From NCBI RefSeq assembly GCF_023159225.1, contig NC_063162.1, positions 91,039,880 through 91,103,879 on the forward strand: a stretch of DNA of 64,000 nt. Reading direction: 5' to 3'. This document shows, in pieces, positions 57,350-64,000 of the stretch (positions are counted from its first letter, which is position 1; every line of letters begins with the position of its first letter). The notes under the pieces are model-generated. The model did not search any database. It saw only the letters and a program-made list of their open reading frames with translations, and was not told the DNA's origin. Source of the DNA: Perognathus longimembris pacificus (lineage: Eukaryota > Chordata > Mammalia > Rodentia > Heteromyidae). The position numbers were made by a program, and so were the translations under genes.

Positions 57350-58100
57350 GCCATGAGGGATTTCCCATGACCCTTCAATCTGCTCAACATGATGCAGTAG
57401 TAATAAGAGGCACAGGTAGTCAGGTTGTAGAGCCATATGGGCAAGTTGATAGAGTTGGCAAGAATCATTTCTAGGATGATAAAGTAAGAGGTTCTTAAAA
57501 ATCATGTTTTGCTGAAGAGCAGCAACTACTCATTAGACGCACAAAATAACGGGGAATAAGATAAACACTAGGCATCCCAGCCTCCCTGATTTTGTGTCTT
57601 TATCCTTGGCCCTGAGACATACTTTCCTATAGTCACTTTAAAGCCATCTTAGAAGCCTGAAAGGAGTAGTCAACTGGCAGTCATCAAGGATTCTTATCAT
57701 AAGCAGGCTTCAGCTGACTAGTCCTGAGACAAGGGATTAAAAGTCCCACCAGATTAATCCTTGGAGTTTGGACTATCAGACCACTTTTGCTATCTGAATA
57801 CACCTGTGATTGAGGACTGTTTTAGTTATGCTTATATTCTCTCTTTCTACCCCACCATTCTTCCTATTTACCCAAAGGCAAATAAAGGTCTGTACCCCTA
57901 AAGATGGCTGAAGATGTACTAAATCTTATCATGACTGCCACATTATAAATCTCCATACTTCATCATGTCTTATTATTTGATATATGAGAGCAAGTAACTG
58001 TAATTGACATGTAAAACCCCTGAGGTTTGGGCCTGAAGTCTCCTGGCAGGATAAAATAGACCCTTGAAGTACTTGCATCACAGTTGTTGGACCTTGGATG
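57350..58100. repeat. Unidentified repeat, copy A
   Basis: Shares many blocks in the same order with copy B at 58515-59240: CAATCTGCTCAA/CAATTTGCTCAA (57376/58540), GCCATCTTAGAAGCCTGAAA / GCCATCTTGGAAACACGAAA (57643/58813), GAGGACTGTTTTA / TAGGACTGTTTTA, and GCTGAAGATGTACTAAA / GCCGAAGATGTACTAAA. The offset is 1164-1170 bp. Could be an old LTR, a transposon or a tandem duplication. AATAAA occurs in this copy near 57879. Confidence 0.6.
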
Positions 58101-58150
58101 GCTGACTATAATGGAATTGGTTCCCTACACATCTGGTATTACTTTTTTAT

Positions 58151-58663
58151 TTATTCCAGGGACTTTTGGTTATGTTTCTGCTTTGGCATGCACCAGTTGC
58201 TTTTGACTATCATCTGGTGAGGCAGAGAACTGAACAGCTGGATGGTGGGAGTACTGATGTTTGACCTTGGTGAGCTCCCCTGATTTTGCACTTTAGGCCC
58301 CTTCCTTTCTTCTGTTGTGTGGAGACTCTTCTGAGCCATTTGGGGTTCTGCTGAAATAACTCTGTAGGGTTCAGTTGAAGAATTTGGGCTATTGCCATTT
58401 GTCTGGCAAGAAACTTTGGATCCCTTGTTCACAGGCTTTTCTGAGCATTTCAGTTCATTTGAAAACTTTGTGCTGGTAATTAGCAGGGAAGGGATGTAAA
58501 GTGTAGCAAAATCAGAGTGCTTGTGGGAAATCTCTGTTGCAATTTGCTCAAGAATGAAAAATGCTAATTCTAGCTTTAGTCTTAGGAAGAATTCTACCTG
58601 ACTGGTCCACTGAAGAACAACAACACAAGGGAGTGGGTGGGATGATTTGTCTAAGCATGCGCT
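58151..58663 (-). other. Stop-free 170-codon frame, nature unknown
   Basis: The minus strand is open from just below a TGA at 58664-58666 to the stop at 58151-58153. The translation includes a hydrophobic/charged stretch (VEFFLRLKLELAFFILEQIA) and a polar serine-rich second half. I do not recognise it. There is no good ATG, splice context or poly-A signature. It may be a pseudogene fragment, part of the repeat, or chance. Confidence 0.25.
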
Positions 58664-59240
58664 TCAAATTCATTAGAGGTGCTTAAAAGCTGCTTTGTGT
58701 TGCTTTATTTGTGCATATGAATTAACCAGGAGCAAATCAATGGCTAGGTATTCTTGCCTCCTCCATTTTATATTTATGTCTGTGGAGTCATTCTCTATTG
58801 AAGTCATTTTGCAGCCATCTTGGAAACACGAAAGGAGTGAACTAACTGCCAGTCATCAATGACTTTTTTGTAACAAAACCTCACATGAGTAATCTTCAGA
58901 TAAAGATCTACCAGACCACCACCAAGATAGCACTTCTAGCCACCTCTGATGACCTCTGAATATACCTGGGACTTAGGACTGTTTTACTTTGTACAAACTA
59001 TTGCACCTTCTACCTGCAATTCTTATTTAACTTAAGGCAAATGTCTGCACCCTGAAGAAAAGGCCGAAGATGTACTAAAATGTTGTTTTCCATGGCTTCT
59101 ATATATTAACTCTCTGTTCTTTCCCCTTTACCGTGTATCTTTATGTGATATCTGGAGACAAATGACGAGAAGTGACATGCAGAATTTCTGATTTGGCCCT
59201 GGATGCTTAACAACTCCAGTTTCATCCACAGGATGGCCAA
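58515..59240. repeat. Unidentified repeat, copy B
   Basis: Same orientation as copy A and diverged from it by small indels and many substitutions. The sequence between the copies (58101-58514) has no counterpart that I can see outside them. Family not recognised. Confidence 0.6.
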
Positions 59241-59494
59241 GGCTTTGCAAGATGAAAAATTATTAGAAAGAGCTATAATTAAATATTGTACGTAAATAGA
59301 CTTGGAGTAAGCAGAAACACAGAAGAAATCCCAATAGAAAATAACAGTGTGGTAAACTGACCAAGAGAGTGGGAGCTCAGGTAGACTGAAAAAGGAGTTT
59401 GCCTGATTATCACTTGTGTCTTGCCTCTTCACCACTTATTCCTCTGCATACCCACAATCCTGCTGTTCCTTCTTTGTCTAATGATGAGCAAGGA
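59241..59494. other. Non-coding stretch
   Basis: Nothing recognised. The 109-codon minus frame 59106-59435 overlaps copy B and has no known product. Confidence 0.4.
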
Positions 59495-59608
59495 GGGCAG
59501 AATACTAGGGTTTAAAACTCAGGGACTAGGTGCTGTCCCTTGGATCTTTTCAGCTAAGGCTGGTGTTCTACTACTTCTTTATAGCTTCAATTTGAGCCAC
59601 AGGTAGCT
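59495..59608 (-). mobile_element. Geo-like SINE fragment, minus strand (probable)
   Basis: TTAAAACTCAGGGACTAGGT, GCTGTCCCTTGGATC, GCTAAGGCTGGTGTTCTACT and TTGAGCCACAGGTAGCTC follow the antisense Geo half. Confidence 0.55.
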
Positions 59609-59659
59609 CTAGTATTTTTTAAAGGATTTATTTGTGAGGATAGGTATAAATTAAATTAG

Positions 59660-59901
59660 TAGCCTCAGTGCTGTGGTTAATGCCTGCAATCTTAGCTATT
59701 CAGGAGGCTGAGATCTGAGAATCACATTTCCAAGCCAGCTGGGGCAGTAAAGCCATGAGACTCCCATCTCCAATTAATCACCACGAACTCCAGAAATGGA
59801 GCTGTAGCTCAAGTAGTGGAGCCTTGAGCAAAATTCTGAAGGGCCGACAATGTTCTGGCCTTGAGTTCCAGTCCTGGGACTGGTTTAAAAAAAAAAAAAA
59901 A
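59660..59901 (+). mobile_element. 7SL-like + Geo composite SINE
   Basis: TCTTAGCTATTCAGGAGGCT, GAGATCTGAGAATCAC, CCCATCTCCAATTAATCACC, then GGAGCTGTAGCTCAAGTAGT, ending in an A-run (59887-59901). Confidence 0.78.
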
Positions 59902-61045
59902 GAGTGAGCAATTTTAAATATTTTAACACCTCACAGTTGTGAAAAATCAAATGACATATTGAAATGTAAAATAAGTTACTGTTAAAACTCTTAGGTGGTT
60001 GATGGTAAATAACCATTAGAATTTCTTTGGGCTCAGCAGAGGGCAGTTAGCCTCAGGGTTAGTTAGATACCTGCACTGTGTCTGGTCTGTCTCACTCCCA
60101 GGCTTTCTTAGGAATCTTACACTTACTTTCAAATTCTGTATCACACATTTAGTCTGGGATGAGTGACAGTAGAGCCCTGGCGAAACACAGCAAAAGGAAT
60201 CACTAAGCTATTAAATACCCAAGATTGCTTATGCTCTAGTCACACCAAACAGGTATGAGAAATTCGTGTCTAAAGGAATAACATGCCTTATAGAATTCAG
60301 TTTCTCGTTTAAAAACACGGGAGGCGGAGGTGCAGAGCCATTTGTCATGAAAAGGAGGATATTCAGAAGACAGCTCTGGTGGCAGATGGGGGAGCTCATA
60401 TGGAAGATCTGTTGAGCAGCTAGATTTCAAGGGGGAAAAGAGGGAGGAAGTCCTACAGACGTTTTTCCTCAGGCCTAAACTCAGGAGAGAATATTAAGAG
60501 GGTTTCTCAGCACAGGAGATGAAGTTGGAGGGGCCAAGAAAAATGAAGATGCACAGGAGTAAATGGGCAGTAATCTTGTGCAGGATTGAAGTCTGAGAAT
60601 ACTTGGAATTCTTTGCCATTCTCCAGGAAAGATTGAAGCAGAAAGTATTTCCTTTGTCTTTTTATCCTACCTCCTTATAATAGTTTATTGCTTGCTTACA
60701 TGGTATTTGTTTATATCTCCACTCCAGTTTTATTATGTCAGTTGTTCATATTTATTTAAGAATTACATTACCTGCATTAAAAGATGGTATAAAATACATG
60801 ATTTAGGTTACACAGAAGTTTTTGCATTACAGACATCTGCTATTTAAACATATATTTTCCTATGGTCATAAAGATAGTCCTATATTAGGCCCATACTTGT
60901 CATATGCCTTAACTCTTAGGCATATAGTGTATATATCCAAAGACAACCCTTCCTAACAAAAACCTAGGACAAAAAAACATCATGTTGAGTAAGAAAGTAA
61001 GGCAAAAATGGGTTCATACACTAGTTTCACCCACATTTGAAGCAA
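59902..61045. other. Non-coding stretch
   Basis: No gene. Weak L1 ORF2-end words (CATCATGTTGAGTAAGAAAG) near 60978 suggest an old + strand L1 piece but are too little to call. Confidence 0.4.
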
Positions 61046-61085
61046 GCACACACACACACATACACACACACACACACACACACAA
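61046..61085. repeat. (CA)n microsatellite
   Basis: About 19 CA units with one TA interruption. Confidence 0.95.
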
Positions 61086-61224
61086 TTAAATTAATGACAT
61101 GTACTAGAGAAATATGTGACAATTCCAGAACCATGCTAAAATTTACAGATGGGGAGAAACTGTTGAACCTAGAGGGGCATTTACAATTTCTATAACATTT
61201 TTATCTCTTTTTAAAAAATTTTTA

Positions 61225-61700
61225 AATAACTAATTTTATTTTTATTGTTATTATAAAGGTGATGTGAAGAGGAGTTATAGTTACATAAGTCAGGTAATGA
61301 GTGCTTTCTTTTTGGAAAATGTCATCCTTTCCCTCTCTTTCTCCCAAGTTTTCCCTTCCATCCTCACTCACAAGTTGCATAGTTGATTTTCAATGTAGAT
61401 AGTGTCTAATGAGTTCCATTGCTGCATTTATTCACCTTTTGTCCCTTCGTTTCAGTGACCCTATTACCCTCACAAAGACAGATAAACAACGAAGATGAAA
61501 AGAAAACAAAACAACAACAACAAAGAAAAAAATTCTTATTTCCATTTCCTGGAGGCCATTTTGATAAATATTTTCAAAGACATTTTGCCTTTATGTTCCT
61601 TCCCTAAGAGTACCCTCCTTTGGTCTCACTGTGTGAATGCCTATAGTCTTGTATATCATGTTTCCAGTATATTTTAGATCTAGCTCATTTTTTTCTTTTT
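61225..61700 (-). mobile_element. L1 3' UTR/ORF2-end remnant, minus strand
   Basis: TTATTATAAAGGTGATGTGA, ACATAAGTCAGGTAATGAGT and pyrimidine-rich CATCCTTTCCCTCTCTTTCT give the antisense L1 3' UTR pattern, analogous to 33765-33990. Confidence 0.5.
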
Positions 61701-61984
61701 CTAAATGGAGCTTGGAACCACTTGCAACAACTATTGATGGATGCTCAGTGATATTTCTATACATAAATCTTTGCAGGGACAATACATTCTCTATTTTTCT
61801 GAATATGAGAAAGCACTGTCAGTAAAATTCAAACAATTTTTAAACCCTGTGTCCTCTGTTTGTGGTAGGACTTTTTTCACCAAAGAAAATTTGAAATAAC
61901 TTTTCATTTTTAGCTATTATCTCCATTTAATAGTTAAAAATACCCTTTGGCTAACAGTAAGCGTCAAAAGTACTATATTTATTT
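61701..61984. other. Non-coding stretch
   Basis: Nothing recognised. Confidence 0.4.
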
Positions 61985-62192
61985 CACTTTGTGCCCATAC
62001 TGGGGCTAGAACTCGGGGCCTTGGTGATATTGTTTAGCTTCTTTGTTCAAGTCTAGTGTTCTATTGTTTGAGTCACATCACTACTTCCAGCTTTTTTCTG
62101 GATAATTGTCTGGGCTGGCTTAAACTCATGATTTTCAGATTTCAGCCTTCTAAGTAGTTAGGATTGTGGTGTGAGCCACTGATGTCCAACAA
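61985..62192 (-). mobile_element. 7SL-like + Geo composite SINE, minus strand
   Basis: Antisense Geo half (GGGGCTAGAACTCGGGGCCT, CTATTGTTTGAGTCACATCA) followed by an antisense 7SL-like half (TAAGTAGTTAGGATTGTGGT, GTGAGCCACTGATG). Confidence 0.7.
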
Positions 62193-63437
62193 GAATACTA
62201 TCCTTAGAACAGTAAGTTATACATTACTATTTTGATTCATGTGCCACAAATGTAGTATATGATGCACTAGACAGTGCAATTACTATAGTTTTCCTCTAAA
62301 ATGTTAAATCTACACCAAAATCCATAGAGGACAAATCAATTGAGTTTACTCATTGGCATGGCAGGTTAACCCCTCTGGGTGTTCATACACCTCTTCACTT
62401 AACATCCAGTAGATGTCAAAATAGCAAAGTATAAGCAAATTGTTTCTAAATTCAGATTGAGGCATGTAAGAACAGTAATACTTCTTTCTTCTAAGGTGCT
62501 TGTGTAACTAAATAAAACAACACAGACACAGCTCTTAGAACAGTGCCAAGTGAATATTCAGGGGCTCAGCTCTTTTTATTGTTCTTCCTAATGCTCAGAA
62601 CAGTGCACAATGCTAGAGTTTGAAAGTTTGTAATGTCAAGTTCTTTGTTTTGTTTTGTCACTTGTAAAATCTTTCCCCACTATTTCATTAGGCCCCTGAA
62701 TTGAAGAGACATATATGCCCTGGCCTGTTCCTTGAGGAATTACCAGAATAGTTGAGATAAAAGAAATCAACTACAGGAGGTAATCACTAATGAGGCAGTC
62801 AGTAAGAAGACTGAGTGGTAAAGGTTCATCCTCGGTTTAGAGGAAGGGTTCCAGGATGAGAAACTTCAGTGTGCGGGGGCTGAAGCTGGGTCAAGAATGA
62901 GTCAATGAGTAACGTGGGAAGCCAGTTATGTCTCAGAAGCCATTGTTGTCTTAGTCTCTTCTCAGACCCTGTCAGTTCTAGTTAATGGAATGAATAACAA
63001 AGTCCTGACTGGTTTCATCACTAACAATGGGAGTTCTGGTGTAAGGGAAGAATCTGACTTAATTACTTACAACCTGGGCCAAAATTTTGCATTCCTTTAT
63101 TTCAAAGTATGAATTCCAATCATTTCTGAAGATCAAATATCCTTTGTAAAAAAGTGATTTACTTTTTATTCTGCTCAGGAAAGTGCCTCCACACACTCAT
63201 TTGTGGTCAATGAGGCAGTGCACTTTTCTTGTGATTCTTAGGTAAAACCAGAGGACAATTCTGCCTCACAAAAGAAGGAAGCCAGTCTGTAGATGCTCAG
63301 TGTGCTCCATTGTCTAGGATGGTGGTGTCTTATTCAGGGAGGGACATAAAGGTCCTTATATAAATTGAAGTGTGAAAGAGTTGTTTATTCTCTTTGGCTG
63401 ACTGGGCAGTGTGTTTAACTGCCTTAAACAAAAGTTT
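62193..63437. other. Non-coding stretch
   Basis: No gene or confident repeat. Confidence 0.4.
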
Positions 63438-63656
63438 TCTGAGCACTGTGGTTCAGGACTGTAATCCTAAGTACTCAAGAGGCTGAGATATGAGGACCAA
63501 GATTCAAAGCTAGTCTGGGCAGAGAAGTCTATGAGACTCTTATCTCAATAAGCCACCTAAAAGCTGGAATTAGAGGTGTGGTTCAAGTGGTTGAATGCCA
63601 AACCTTGAGTGAAAAAGTCAAGGAAAATCTCAAGGCTTTGAATTTATGCCCCAATA
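63438..63656 (+). mobile_element. 7SL-like + Geo composite SINE
   Basis: GACTGTAATCCTAAGTACTC, AAGAGGCTGAGATATGAGGA, then GGTGTGGTTCAAGTGGTTGA and a degraded Geo end. The poly-A tail is lost. Confidence 0.7.
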
Positions 63657-64000
63657 AACGTTCACTGGCCATTTGTTCTGAATAGACCACTATGTTCTAA
63701 AACTACTGAGATATACTTAGTCAAATTGCTTAATTTCCCTAAAACTATTTGTTCATTTTAAAAATAGAAATAAACAAAAACTTCCTTTATTGGAGAATTA
63801 ACAAGACAGTTCATGTAAAGTACTTAGCAAACTGACCAACTAGCAGTTACCTGTTAGTGTGGCACACAGGATTAATTGTATTTGTATTAGTTCCCATCAT
63901 TTTGCTTTTTTTTGAATCTCTCCAGAAAGTAAGAACATTTAAGAATAGTAATATTAGTGCTTTTCTTTTATTCTCTTTCTAGAAAATTTAAAGAGTACAT
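63657..64000. other. Non-coding stretch
   Basis: Nothing recognised up to the window end. Confidence 0.4.

Overview
This is mammalian nuclear DNA, almost certainly from a geomyoid rodent (kangaroo rat, pocket mouse or pocket gopher lineage). It is AT-rich and intron-dominated, with GT-AG splice sites, many L1 3' ends and long dinucleotide tracts. The lineage call rests on a SINE with an ID-like, tRNA-derived left half joined to a right half that I recognise as the Geo monomer of the IDL-Geo SINE, a family described as restricted to Geomyoidea.

The only gene I can support is MACC1 (metastasis-associated in colon cancer 1), on the + strand. Four coding exons (21948-22062, 24440-26481, 29720-29908, 43051-43263) join in frame into an intact 852-codon protein, the length of the human protein. 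It has NPF and DPF endocytic motifs, a ZU5/UPA region, a PxxP motif, an SH3 domain and a C-terminal death-domain-like region. The 3' UTR starts at 43264 and contains a miR-143 seed match. The upstream non-coding exons and promoter were not identified; they may lie in the first 22 kb or outside the window.

Region by region: 1-21.9 kb is upstream DNA made of L1 remnants, SINEs, an ERVL-MaLR-like LTR and a solo ERV1-like LTR nested in an antisense L1. 21.9-43.3 kb is the coding part of MACC1; its last intron is 13.1 kb and ends with a SINE carrying a 226-bp GAAA tail and a (TC)22 tract 50 bp before the final exon. 43.3-64 kb is the 3' UTR and downstream intergenic DNA, with a second solo LTR (50083-50842), a 5'-truncated L1 with a target-site duplication, and two diverged copies of an unidentified repeat about 1.17 kb apart, one overlapping a 170-codon stop-free minus-strand frame.

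I saw no second protein-coding gene, rRNA, tRNA gene, snRNA or CRISPR array, and no new molecular system. The most interesting items are the Geo module joined to two unrelated left arms, the repeat load beside the last MACC1 acceptor, the loss of one DPF motif in MACC1, the two related solo LTRs, and the unidentified repeat pair at 57.3-59.2 kb. Repeat boundaries without target-site duplications are approximate, because all comparisons were made by eye.
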